From the NCBI RefSeq assembly GCF_030272615.1, contig NC_081413.1, positions 560,978,445 through 561,042,444 on the forward strand: 64,000 nucleotides of DNA, given 5' to 3'. Both the position numbers and the translations under genes were made by a program. The notes beneath the pieces were generated by a model. The model was given only the letters and a program-made list of their open reading frames with translations. It had not been told where the DNA came from and did not search any database. Below, piece by piece: positions 1 to 10,486 of this stretch. Every line of letters starts with the position of its first letter. Positions within the stretch are counted from its first letter, which is position 1. The stretch comes from Cryptomeria japonica (taxonomy: Eukaryota; Streptophyta; Pinopsida; Cupressales; Cupressaceae).

Positions 1-7
1 CTTATAT

Positions 8-760
8 TTGATTGAGAAATATGTCTACACTCCTACTTTCTCAACCCCCCTTAATGGCTACCCCAAGGGCTACTTTTCCTATGACAAAGGGCTAAGACAT
101 GGTGACCCCCTCTCCCCCTATCTTTCCATCATTGTTGCTGAAGTGCTAGGGAGAAATATTGAAAAGATTAGATATGAGGGTTCTCTAAAAGGTTTTAAAG
201 CTATTTCATCCCTAAACCCTACCACCCATCAACAATTTGTTGATGATACCATAATATTTGGTGAAGCTTTTGTCTCTAAGAAAAATCAATGGAAAAATAC
301 CTTGGACAGATATGCTATCATCTCAAGCGAGCACATAAAATTTGTTAAGAGAAAACTATTTTTTTTAAATGTCAAAACCCACCCTCCAAGCCAAAATATC
401 CTCCATTCTTTGTTGCCAAATTGCCACCCTCCCAGACTCTTATCTTGTGTTGGCCCTTGTCTCCAAATCTCCCAATTTGAATTTTTGGAATGGCTTGCTT
501 GAAAGATTCCAAAAGAAGTTACTTGGCTGGAAAGGAAACTTCTTAGCTTGGCAGGCAAGATACAACTTGTCAAATCTTGCCTTCAAAATATGCCCATTTA
601 TTACCTCTCTCTATTCAAGATACCTGGGTTGGTTGCTAAATAAATTGAAAGGATTCAAAGGAGGTTCCTATGGTCAGGTATGGAAGAAAAAAAGGACTTT
701 CCTTGGTCTCCTGGGATAAAGTGTGCAGATCCTGGAATTGTGGTGGATTGGGCATAAAAA
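8..760 (+). pseudogene. LINE reverse transcriptase, C-terminal part (copy A)
   Basis: The first open stretch (8-502) carries the reverse transcriptase block GLRHGDPLSPYL (motif B) and, about 60 residues later, the catalytic block QFVDDTIIF (motif C; two Asp visible). The usual LINE form is F/YADD, so Ala is replaced by Val, as in copy B. After about position 330 the reading frame shifts; the continuation (thumb-like LERFQKKLLGWKGN) is read in another frame at 369-719. The enzyme would copy element RNA at a nicked chromosomal target. This copy is broken by at least one frameshift and by the window edge. Confidence 0.8.
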
Positions 761-852
761 GGATTTAAACTTTTAATTAAGCTCTTATTTCTAAATTAGG
801 TTGGCAATTAACTAAGGAATTAACTAAGGAACAAAAAGACTGGACTGAAATT

Positions 853-1790
853 TTGAAAGCCAAATACTTCCCAAGTAACAATGGGGAAAAATTCATTAAT
901 CAAGAGGAGCTACCCATAGGTTCCATCATTTCAAATAGTATGGCTAAAACCAGACATGAAATCAAAAGAAATGGTAAGATGATTATAGGAAATGGAAGAA
1001 AGACTAAGTTTTGGAAAGAAACTTGGATGCTTGGAAAATCTCTGGATTCTAGGTCCCATACTTGAAGAATATCAAGAAGTTCCTAAGCTATCATTTGGGG
1101 GGCAAGGTGCATGATTTCATAACTTGGAATAGGGGATATGCTTCCTGGATTGATTTGAGCAGAATTGTTTCCTTTGGACCGGAAGTTCATCCCACCACTA
1201 GAAGGCTAATCTTGAAGGAAGCAGCCAACCTCACTACCATGCTTCCTAACTATTCTCTTTACACTCCTAGTGGGGAGGATGAATGGATATTGAAAAGGAA
1301 TGTGTTGGGGAATTTCACTATTAAGTTTGCCTACCACCTTTTGGAGGAAAGTAATGATAGCGATTTAATATGGAAGGCAATTTGGATCAAGGGGCTAATC
1401 CCAAAAATTAATTGCTTTTGGTGGCTGACTCCTCATGGTCAAATTATTACTATTGACAAAAAAAACAAACGAGGGTTTTCTTTGGTCAATAGGTGTGAAA
1501 TCTGTTATATGGACTCAAAAAGCATTAACTACATTTTTTTACATTTCAACTTTATTCGGCTCATATGGGAAGAAATGTGGAAGAAGCTTAACATTAATTG
1601 GGTGCAACTTAATTCTTTCAAAGATTTCCTTGAGGTGTGGAAATTATCCCCTTACTCTCACCCAATTGCCAAGAGTATCTACCATAAAATTCTCCCCTTT
1701 CTTGTTTGGAACATCTAGAAAGAATAGAACAATAGAATATTCAAAGAAGAGAAGAGAAGCACCAAAATACTAGCCACCATCATTATATAG
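853..1790 (+). pseudogene. LINE ORF2 middle region with zinc-binding RT-associated domain (copy A)
   Basis: Two consecutive open stretches (853-1065 and 1062-1718) encode the connection between reverse transcriptase and RNase H. The second shows the signature of the plant zf-RVT family: an IWKAIWIKGLIPKINCFWW block, then NRCEICYMDS, where Cys and His residues of a zinc site are expected, and an FLHFNF block in place of the more usual HxxLHC. Copy B reads FLHCIF at the same place, so a Cys has been lost here. A frame change joins the two stretches near 1062. The function (nucleic-acid binding in the LINE polyprotein) is inferred from family knowledge. Confidence 0.72.
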
Positions 1791-1954
1791 TAGCTTAAGA
1801 AAAATATTAGTGTGGAATCTATAGAATTCTCCAAAATCCTATGCTCTTCTGGCTCTCTGACTAAAACAGGTCTGAAGAATTCGACACAACTTTTTGAATG
1901 TTAATTGTCAAAGAATGATCCTGAGAAATTCTTGTTTGTGGCAACCTCCTGAAA

Positions 1955-2335
1955 TGTGATGGATTAAGTGTAACTTTGATGGTTGTGCTAAAGGCAATCC
2001 TCAGATCTCGGGGGCATGAGGCTTAATTCATGATCATAAAGGCTTCTTGTTAGTTGGGTTTGGCTTAGGTCTAGGGACAACTACTAACAATAAGGTGGAA
2101 GCTTGGGTGACCTAGATGGGTCTTCATAGACTATATGATTTCACTAGATGGAATGTAATTCTGGAAGAATATTCCAAACTTATTATTGAGTTTCTCAATA
2201 ATGTCATCTCCCCTTTATGGGAGATCAAAGAGATGGTGGAATTGTTTGAAGACATCAAAATACAACATGTCTACAGAGAAGGAAATTGGTTGGTTGATCT
2301 CATTGCCAATCAAAGTCTTCATATACTGGATTCGT
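1955..2335 (+). pseudogene. LINE RNase H-like tail (copy A), truncated
   Basis: The stretch reads like the RNase H-like domain at the end of plant LINE ORF2: a start near KCNFDGCAKGNP, then a GFLLVGFGLGLGTTTN-like strand, then QHVYREGNWLVDLIANQ, the C-terminal helix that normally holds HVxREGNxxAD. Stops occur near 2018 and 2115. The last residues run without a stop into a Lys/Glu-rich coiled coil of another element, so the open frame 2116-2457 is a chimera of two transposons. Copy B keeps the normal ending. Confidence 0.72.
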
Positions 2336-3170
2336 TGGCTAACTTTTTAAAAGACAAACAAATGGAAAAATGTCAACTGTTAGATGAAAATTATAATCTT
2401 AAAACAAAACTGGATGAAGTTAAAGATAAAAATAAGGAATTAGAAGAGAAATTATAGTTATTTTATGATGTTAAAAGGAAGTTTGATGATTTTGAAGAAA
2501 TGTAAAAAATGTTAGAAGAAGAAAACAGTTTACAGAAAAGGGAAATTTTTTAATCTAAAACAACAGAATGAATGTTTGAAGTTAAAACCATTATTAAGAT
2601 TTGTGTTTGTCATTTGGTGAAACTGATTTAATTGAAACTATTTGTGATAAAGAAAGCAAGAAAGACGATGAGATTGTGTTTGCAAATTATGTTAGTTGTG
2701 ATGATAAGAATATTGGTTTAAAAATCATGAAGAAAGTGGGTTATAAAGGTCAAGAATTGGGAAAAATGAACAAAGAATGAAAGATCCAGTTGAACCCAAA
2801 ATGAAGCCCAAGTATGAAGGCCTTGGATATAGAAAAGGTGAAAATGATGTTCAACATGGTATATGTTTAAACAAATTAGTTCAAAGAAAGAAAGAAACCC
2901 AGTGTTCTCATTGCAATAGAGAAGGACATAGAAAAAAGATGTGTTGGGATTTGCTTCCATGTAAAATTTGTGGTTTGAGAAATCATTCTTAAAAAATGTG
3001 TTGGAAGAAAGAATCAATATCAAGTTGTATAAAAATGGATTGTAGATGGACCTATGTGAAGAACAATAGAAGTAATGAAAGGTTTGAACGTCCAAAAGGG
3101 ATTAAAAATATTTTCAGCCAGAAGAAATCATTTCCTAGGAAGACATTTACAGATTGTATTATGTTTTGAA
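2336..3170 (+). pseudogene. Gag-like remnant: coiled coil, G-patch, two CCHC zinc knuckles
   Basis: In order, across two or three frames: a Lys/Glu/Asp-rich coiled coil (to 2457, continuing after a stop to about 2570); a G-patch-like segment with KKVGYKGQELGK and, about 20 residues on, YEGLGY; then a perfect CCHC knuckle CSHCNREGHRKKMC (about 2902-2943) and a second one, CKICGLRNH, whose last Cys lies just after an in-frame TAA near 2990. G-patch followed by zinc knuckles is seen in gag proteins of some plant LTR retrotransposons, where it would bind element RNA. The frame is broken at several points, so no intact protein is made. Confidence 0.6.
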
Positions 3171-3450
3171 ATTTAAACACTTGAAATTTAAAAGCAAGTG
3201 TTTGAAGAAACTACCGCAGCAGTTGAAGAAAACTAGAGCACATGAAAGAAAGAGGAGTTGATGAAAGAAATCAGAACAATCAGAGTAGGATATCAGTTAA
3301 AAGAAGACATTGTGAATGCTGAAAATTGCAGCAGCTGTAGCAATAGCAAGTTAGCAAGAAAACCAAAGAAGAGGTTACAGACAAAAAGGGAAGATAATTG
3401 AAGAAAGCTAGAAAGAACAAAAGAATGGATAGTATATTCGTAATTGAGAT

Positions 3451-3460
3451 TAAGGGGAAG
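3451..3460 (+). promoter_or_regulatory. Polypurine tract next to LTR
   Basis: A purine run (AAGGGGAAG) lies directly before the LTR start TGTTGGA, the place where plus-strand DNA synthesis starts in LTR retrotransposons. Confidence 0.6.
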
Positions 3461-3806
3461 TGTTGGACTATAATGTCAACTACCTTCACCATATAGTCAA
3501 TCATGTAATATGAAGCCTCCGTATCAGTATTAATATTTACTAGGAGCTTCTATCTTATCAATTTAATTACACAACCATCTACAAGATATTTTCAATGTAT
3601 GCGATCAATATGCAGTTTTCTGGAAGTTTCTTCCAGCTACCACCTGCACATTCTAGAAAGATCTAAGTCCTCAATATCAAGAGGCATTTTTGTAATCATT
3701 AGGAAGGAAGAAATATGGTTTGATAAATAAAAATTTGTCTTCCTTGTATGCTGCTCTGTTTTCTCCATACTCTATTTTTGTGTTCTGTTCTATTTCATTT
3801 CCAATA
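3461..3806 (+). repeat. LTR (346 bp) of the gag-only element
   Basis: It starts TGTTGGA and ends TCCAATA, an imperfect inverted terminal repeat of the type TGTTGGA...TCCAACA, and is preceded by a polypurine tract. A polyadenylation-like AATAAA occurs near 3725. No second copy of this LTR was recognised in the window. Confidence 0.6.
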
Positions 3807-3829
3807 GAAAAGTCCATCCTCAACATGAA

Positions 3830-4617
3830 AAGCCAAAACTATGATAGTGTGTAGTGCCTCTAACATTTCTTTCAACTTTCTCTCATTCTCTTTATCTTCA
3901 CAATTCCTTCCAAAACCAAATAAAAATACGGAAGGCCTCACGTATCCATAGAATTTCGTTAGGGAATTCATCCTCATGAAGTTCAATACAACGAAATTTA
4001 GAAAGTAAAGAATTGTGACGGAGGATAAGTTGTTGCAGAAGAGAAGGCAGAACTTCACGGTTCATCAGACAATTTGCTTGCATAAATACCTTAGTGGCTT
4101 CATAACTTAATTCTCCCACACCATGTTCCAGGCTTTTACACCAGTCAGTATCAACAGAAATGATAATCATGTTCTTCACAACAGTGGTCTTGTCCGCCAC
4201 CGAGACATTAGAAGTTCCATCTTTGCTAAGTTCGGGCACGTCCACCCGCAGAAGAAGAGCCTCATTATATTCCACAGCGTCCCACGGCTTTCTTCCAACC
4301 AAGTTTGCCTGAGATGCCACCGTAAAAGGATTGTTGAAGATTTTATTCACTCCCAAACCCAGACTCCTCAACGGATGTAGAGGAATGTTAAAAAGGTTGG
4401 GTAAAACTTTTCTAACGCCAAGGCTATCCGGTATTGGGAACCGATTGTATTGACCATTGATCAAATTCATAAAACAATTTCCACTGTCACTATCTACTGG
4501 CATGTGAACAACAGGCCGCGATGATGAAGGTTGAACATTAAAAATTTCATTGTGACTGTCTTCTAGCCACAGAGAGGAAATTCCATTCTCCTGATGCCAA
4601 ATATTATGAAACTCCAA
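3830..4617 (-). pseudogene. Small heat shock protein (HSP20)-like fragment
   Basis: The open frame 3898-4617 (239 codons) contains, at residues 81-150, the N-terminal arm and start of an alpha-crystallin domain: HPLRSLGLGVNKIFNNPF, then GRKPWDAVEYNEALLLRVDV and PELSKD. This resembles organellar plant small heat shock proteins, which carry a conserved RSL...NPF segment before WDV...LRxDMPGLxKEDV. Family members act as ATP-independent chaperones. After residue 150 the similarity fades: the GVL and C-terminal IxI blocks are not found, and no transit peptide is evident. I call it a decayed or captured fragment. It lies inside a minus-strand LTR element (LTR at 5692-6348). Confidence 0.5.
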
Positions 4618-4639
4618 CTCTTTCCTGGCCTTCTACAGC

Positions 4640-5656
4640 AAGGTATTCGGCACAAGCACAAAGCTCTCAGACCTAAATGTTTCCTCTTTCTCTACGATTC
4701 CCTTAGTCACTTTCTCCATCACTCTTCTTTGCTCTCCCCTTATACGCACCTCAGACACAGTATTCTCAGACTTCAAACAATATTCTCAGACTTCAAATTC
4801 TTGGGAGAATTATGGAAAAGGATTGCTCTGGTTTGGGAAACCTTGCCAATATCACCGTGGCAATCACCAGGCTCCAAATTCATATAAACTGTGTTCCCCT
4901 TGGCAAGCTCCCTGGCCTGTTCAAGCGACTTTATTTCCACGGCCCTCGTCCTTTGGCCATACAGAAACTCTTGTCGCTGTTCTCTCAGGATAACACAGAA
5001 CTCAACCATCGCTGTCCAAAGCATGTTGGTCTTCTCCCATGGATTCGCCGTTGCCTTCTTCCTCAAACTTCTGAGAATCAACAACCAAAATCTCACCTAA
5101 CTTCTGCTCCACCTTTATATACTTAGTGGATAATTGAGAAATTATCTTTATCCGTCAATTGTTTCTCCACATTCTTCAGCTTGACTTGAAGCTCAGATTC
5201 TCTCAAAAGAGTGTATTGCAAATCTTCCCGGAGAGCTAATAATATGACTTACATATTGCTATAATGATTTTCTACAGCTATTACAAGATTTTCAGGCTCA
5301 AGATGCCTATCAATCAATATATCTTCAAAGATATCAATATTTACTCTTATTTCATTTAAGCTTTTCATGAATTCTTTTTTCCTTAGATTTTTTTTTTCTT
5401 TTTTTCCTTAGATTTTTTTGTTCTTAATCTCCAAAATTCTTGTCAATGAATCTTCCATAAACTACAATAGATCCGTGAGTAAGAAATTCTTTTCTTTTAA
5501 ACTCACAATTTTCTTCTCTTGATATTTTTTGACATCATATGTTTCATCTTCTTCAAGCTCCTCTTCACTCACTTCAGCATCCTCCTCTTCAGCCGAATCC
5601 AAATTGTCATGAAATTCTTCAATAAAAAACTTAACGTCGGTGTCTTCTTCTTCCAT
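4640..5656 (-). pseudogene. Decayed acidic / coiled-coil coding region downstream of a primer-binding site
   Basis: Read leftward from an ATG at 5656, the sequence encodes an acidic start (MEEEDTDVKFF and a run of Glu/Asp, 5462-5656), then a stop, then a second open run from an ATG near 5368 (MKSLNEIRVNIDIF...), interrupted by one TAA and continuing as a heptad-like coiled coil (LREDLQYTLLRESELQVK) to about 5125. Further acidic stretches continue in shifting frames to about 4640, with a short direct repeat at 4760-4798. The ATG lies 23 bp from a tRNA-Met-type primer-binding site, so it may be the gag-like start of an LTR element or a captured host coiled-coil gene. No family was recognised. 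Confidence 0.4.
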
Positions 5657-5677
5657 CTCTGCTCAATCGCTCACCAA

Positions 5678-5689
5678 GCTCTAATACCA
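5678..5689 (-). promoter_or_regulatory. Primer-binding site (tRNA-iMet type)
   Basis: On the minus strand the sequence is TGGTATTAGAGC, one base from the standard plant copia site TGGTATCAGAGC, placed 2 bp after the LTR end. Confidence 0.65.
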
Positions 5690-5691
5690 AT

Positions 5692-6348
5692 TGTTAATTT
5701 AAACAAAGAGAGAAAACCATATAATGAACACAAAATGGTAGAAAGGAAATAACACAAATGCAACAAAGAAGACATGGGAAACAAATTTATAGTGGTTCAC
5801 CATATAGGCTACGTCCACTCTCAAGCAGGGAATTCTATTCATTAATCATTCTCCAAATACATAACATACCTAACTGCACACAACCATTTATACAATCACA
5901 TTCAACTATGAAACAAAGAGGTAAAGACAGTGAATGGTCATGTGACCCTTAGACTTTATATTCCCAAAACTAACCTTTTAAGTGATGCTCTTATCAAATA
6001 TATTTTATGGTTAGTGTTAATAATGAAGTGCCAAAAAATTAAATAGACAGAATTGAAATGAAAAACAAATATCATACAATCAGAAACAAAGAAACACCTG
6101 ATTTATAATGATTCACTATAAAAGACTACATCTGCTTTGAGGCATGAAAAAACTCTTTACTAATCTATTTTTCTACCATGCATACAACAACAGTTTGCAC
6201 CAGATAAATATACGAAGTTGAATTATCCAGAATGTGAATGAGCTCAGAGACAATTGGAAGGACAAAAATAATTGACCATTGGATTTTATATATCAACATT
6301 TAAATATTATTATTTTATTTCTTTGCTTTGTTTAAATGCTAATTAACA
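5692..6348 (-). repeat. LTR (657 bp) of a minus-strand element
   Basis: On the minus strand it starts TGTTAATTAGC and ends TTTAAATTAACA, giving TG...CA ends, and is followed by a primer-binding site. Its ends form a longer imperfect inverted pair (TGTTAATTTAAACAAAG at the left and its near complement at the right). A matching 3' LTR was not found near 3830, where the other element's LTR begins, so the element is truncated. Confidence 0.55.
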
Positions 6349-7450
6349 ATGTCAGTTCTTTGGAAAGGTACTGTAAAACTTGAGGCCCTCCCTGTGTTGA
6401 TTGACGCAAGAGTACTGTAAAACTTGTAAAAAGTATAGTAAAATATTTGCAATGTTTATTTTGGAAACCCTTCTCCTGTTTATCATTTTGGGGCTCGGTT
6501 TATCATTTTGGGGCAATCAAATAACTTGACAGACCTGGCAAGCAAGGGGAACTTAAATTTCATAAAAAAAAATAAGATGGAGGTTTATTACTATATGCAT
6601 ACATGCCAAACTTATTATTTTTTCTCTTGACTTTTATTTTGAATATCCTAAGAGATGTCGACTCTCTCGACTATCTTCTAAGTCTCCAAGAATAAGCAGG
6701 GAGGGAAATTCTTATTTTTTAAGATTACATACTATTTCAGATGTATTTGATTAAATATAATTAGAGGGATTCTAGGCATTAGCTTTTCTTGACAAGTTTT
6801 TATATGCCAGAGTTGGAAACAATTTTTTGAAATAAAAAACTTTTATGCTACAGGAATTGTAGGAGGAATAGAATTGAGTTAAAAATAAAGTAGGGGACAC
6901 ACTTCCTATTATCAATGGGGACTTTAAAACTAGTAAGACTCAATCGGATGAAACTTGTTGTGTAATCTACAATATTTTTATCAATACTATTTGAGCTGTA
7001 GTAAGCAAACATCTTGCTTAGCATGTTGGGCCTTCTCTAATGCTTGGCTATGTATTTGAATGAGATACCTATTCTCAAGGTCATGATAGATAAATTCTCA
7101 TCTATAATGAGATACCTTGCAAAGTTTAACTTTTATATCTAATGTTGTGTATGTAAATGTATTATCTTATGAAATTTCAATTTGTCAACAAATATCATCA
7201 CATATAATAAAAATCTTTAGAAATACATAAGATTAATCAATCATCAATTTATTAAAATAATAAACAGTAATTCCACAATCTATAATCAATAACTTCACAT
7301 TCATTGCACCATTTCACAAAGGAATCTATTAGTAACAACTTACATCAAAGTCAACTAGTATCAAACACAATGATCATCTTATCAACATTATTTGAGAAAG
7401 AGTGAGACTTAAGTATTCCTAGTTAACATATATGACAACATTGTTTCACC
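5970..7450. repeat. Dispersed repeat, copy 1 (partner at 25245-26150)
   Basis: Two blocks match the partner in order and orientation: about 5970-6190 with 25245-25470, and about 7095-7450 with 25815-26150. The sequence between them differs in length (about 900 versus 350 bp). The first block lies within the LTR at 5692-6348 and the second lies outside it, so this is not simply a shared LTR. No coding content was recognised. Confidence 0.6.
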
Positions 7451-7529
7451 TTTTAAGTAAGTAATAGACAATTAACCACAAGTAAGAACAAGTAACATTG
7501 CAAACCTGCTACTTAGTATTTCCCCTAGA

Positions 7530-8190
7530 ATAAAAATTTGGTACTATGCAAATGTGTCAAAGGAAGTATCAAATTCTCTTTCACACCTACACAGAAAAAC
7601 AAAAATTATAATTATCCGGACCACTCAAAATAACAAATAGTAATTAGGAAATCTTTCTACAAAACCATAATTCTACAAATCATAATCAAGGATCCAAGAA
7701 CTTAACTATCCAAGATACAAACAAATTAATATTATTAAAAATAAGCAAAACATAACATAAGTGTAAAGAATAGCATTAGTATAGTTAGCTATCTATTGTA
7801 GATTCCAAACATATAAAACTTATGAGACATTTATCTCATTATAGGTTCATATTGTCTTTCATAGTAAAAGTTTGGGGCCATGTAAATACGTTAAAGAAAA
7901 TATAAACTTCTCTTTCACATCTACAATACATCCTTAAAAAATAATAATAATTATCAAGGCCACTCAAAATAGCAAATAGTAATTATGTAAAATTTCTACA
8001 AAACCATAATTCTACAAAGCATAATCAAGGATCCAAGAACTTAAGCATCCAAGCTACAAATAAATTAATTTTATAAAACATAAGTGTAAAGAATAGCATG
8101 AGTACAGTTAGCTATCTACTATATATTCTAAACATATTAAACATATGAGGCATTTATCTCATTATATTTTCATATTGTGTTTCATAGAGT
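7530..8190. repeat. Two diverged tandem copies of a roughly 325 bp non-coding unit
   Basis: Unit 1 (about 7535-7865) and unit 2 (about 7866-8190) share successive blocks: a start like AAAAATTTGG, TCTCTTTCACA, AATTATC, AAAACCATAATTCTACAAA, CATAATCAAGGATCCAAGAA, GTGTAAAGAATAGCAT and TTAGCTATCTA, ending CATATTGT.TTTCATAG. Small deletions separate them. No gene is evident. Confidence 0.6.
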
Positions 8191-9364
8191 GTACATCTAG
8201 CTACAACATCAAAATAACACAAATCATAACCTCATTCTTACTTAATTTATACAAATCTTGCTTCAATCGTAAATTACTAGATGGGGGAAACCATACTCAT
8301 AGGATAGAGAAAAATAGGGCAACCAACAAAGTAGAGTTGGAGTCAGAAAGAAATAACCAAATTCTAATCATAGCATTTGGGACTTCTTATCTAACATTTT
8401 AACTTAAGAATAACATTTTAACTTGATAAGATCAAGAATTATTAAAGGAATATTTCTTCCTATGTTTAACATCTATCCCCATGAAACAATTAATAAACAT
8501 CAACTAAATAAACAACAAAATAAGCTAGAAACATCATTTGAAGCAACAACTAAAGAAGCTATAAACCATGCTTACTATTGTGATTATCATGTTGACACCA
8601 TGCTTCATTACCACATTTCTTCACTATTTTTTTATTCTTTCTATTTTGTTGATTTAATAAATACTCAAAATGCAATATCAGAATTCTCTATTTTCCATTC
8701 TCAAAATCTAACTATGAAATTATTCTCAATGTTAGTTTTCTAAACATTAAGTTCTTTTCTAGTTGCTTCTTCAACTACCTGCAACATAATTCTAGATTCT
8801 TTCTAGGGAAACATATTTACAGCAATACACTTAAAATAGAATAGGACTTTGCACTACCATTTACATAAAGAAATCATAAGACAACAACACTACTCTTTCA
8901 ACTTTTGGTGAGAACTACACTACTTGGTAGCCCTTGTTCAGTATGTTTAAAAAAACCTATAACATTAAAATTTACATTACTAAATAAAGCTAGAAATAAT
9001 ATATTGCTACAACTTTCTTAGTCACAATTTTTTATTAATAATTATAGGTTTTATTTTAAATATTTAAATGGTTGCTTTTTAAAATTATGAAGATTCATAA
9101 TATTGTTTATATATTCTCAACATTGCTAAAGAAGACAAATTGTAAATATGTTATGAAGAAGAATACAAAGTCTAATCTTCTTAATATTTCATTAGTTTAT
9201 AGTTTATACCTTGATTTCAAAATTCACATACATATCCTAGTCTGCAATATGGAAATTAAGAGTGGACTAAATAGTTTATACTCTTATTTGTAACATAAAT
9301 CTGAAAATGAGTTTGAGGATTAAATTTTTAATAGGGAGGAAATTAAGAGCAACAAAGAAATCTA
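8191..9364. other. AT-rich intergenic sequence, nothing recognised
   Basis: The sequence is AT-rich with short open frames that show no protein motif, codon bias or repeat structure I could identify. Confidence 0.5.
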
Positions 9365-9795
9365 AGATGAACCCCTCAACCTAGTTTTAGTTCTAATTAT
9401 TACCTCTTTAATTTCCTTGTGGCAAAGAATCAATTTAACGAGGCACTTGAAGGGCTGAATTGTTTAATGGATTATGGAGATGATGAAATGGATGAGAAGA
9501 ATGTTTGTACTAGTACCAGAGAATCGTAGGATTGGCATGTGTTGGTCAAGGAGTTAGAGGAATTGAATTCTAGGGTTGATAATTTAGAGACTCCATAGAA
9601 CTATCTAGTTTGCAAAAGTAACAATGAGTGCATAAAATGCATACAAAGTGTAATTGAGAACCTAGTTATGCCCTGCACTGTGAAAAAAAATATTGAGACA
9701 AAGTGGAAAAAGAAAGTGTAAGGATCAACAAGTGAAAGAAAAAAGAATAGTGCCTCATCCCCATGGGAGGCTAAATTGGATGAGATGTTAGATTG
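9365..9795 (+). pseudogene. Decayed coding remnant, acidic/coiled-coil
   Basis: One frame reads through a protein-like stretch with three isolated stops: FNEALEGLNCLMDYGDDEMD, then WHVLVKELEELNSRVDNLE, then a Cys-containing part and a basic end. The composition suggests a coiled coil. It is followed by AT-rich sequence ending in a short A-run near 10020, like the tail of a retroposed transcript. It may be the end of a LINE ORF1-like protein, but no family was recognised. Confidence 0.3.
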
Positions 9796-10486
9796 ATGGG
9801 CTATATCTCTTAATGCCTCTATGTTGTTTCTTCTTTGTGTTGTTCCTATTAGTAGATCTTCATAGGATGTTTCTCTAATTCTTTAGTTACTTGTTTTATA
9901 GATAGATTATAAACTTTTTGATATTTTGATTGTTGGGTTTAACTTTTAAGTCTTTGTTTTGATGGTTTTTTGTTTGGATGTATAACAGTATGGTGTCCTT
10001 TCCCACATAATATAATAAAAAAATAGAGTCCAAAAATCTTAATAATTCACAAAAGCAATTTGCTAAACTTTCTTTATGATACTATTCATCATTCAAAAAA
10101 TTATTGAGAAAATGTTTTAAACAGAAAAAATCAATTAAGAAAAATAACTCATCCCAAAAAATTTTAAATATTACTACAAAACAAACCCAAGTAACATAAT
10201 GTAAAAATGTTGGCAGTAAAAAATAGCTAGTAATATTGACAAGGAACACTATGTAGTATATGAACAGACTACTTTTTATATTGTAGGAAAAGGTTGTTTT
10301 ATCTACTATGATTCTATAAAAATAAATTATATAAAAATAGAAACGGTTATCCAAATTTTGCTAACCTGTGAATAATATTCAACGTGTCTTGTACAAAGTT
10401 AGCAAACTGTTTTCAGATTCATTGACCACGTTTTTGTGGCAGTTGACAATCTTGATTTTGAGAAATCCCTTTTCAAATTGAGAATA
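9796..10486. other. Non-coding sequence downstream of the F-box gene
   Basis: AT-rich sequence without recognised genes. It contains the putative tail of the remnant to the left (to about 10026) and would hold the 3' untranslated region and polyadenylation signals of the minus-strand F-box gene. Confidence 0.4.

Larger units (their letters stand above)
1..2335 (+). mobile_element. LINE (L1-like non-LTR retrotransposon) copy A, 3' half
   Basis: This stretch matches, in the same order, the 3' half of the longer LINE at 29870-32160: reverse transcriptase C-terminal part, a zinc-binding reverse-transcriptase-associated region, then an RNase H-like tail. The window edge cuts off the endonuclease and first half of the reverse transcriptase. 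Similarity to the second copy stops at about 2335, inside the RNase H tail, where sequence of an unrelated LTR element begins. Several stops and frameshifts show it is inactive. Plant L1-type LINEs with an added RNase H are an established group; the assignment rests on motifs, not on a search. Confidence 0.85.
2336..3806 (+). mobile_element. 3' remainder of an LTR retrotransposon with gag-like region but no pol
   Basis: Between the LINE breakpoint and an LTR at 3461-3806 lies a coiled-coil, G-patch and zinc-knuckle coding remnant, then about 290 bp of A-rich sequence and a polypurine tract directly against the LTR. No reverse transcriptase, integrase or protease motif is present between the zinc knuckle and the LTR. 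Either pol was deleted, or the element belonged to a non-autonomous gag-only family. The 5' part is missing, replaced by LINE copy A. Confidence 0.6.

Noticed and set aside
3898-4617. HSP20-like frame as a functional heat shock gene
   Set aside because: The second half of the alpha-crystallin domain and the C-terminal motif are not recognisable, and the frame sits in a truncated LTR element.
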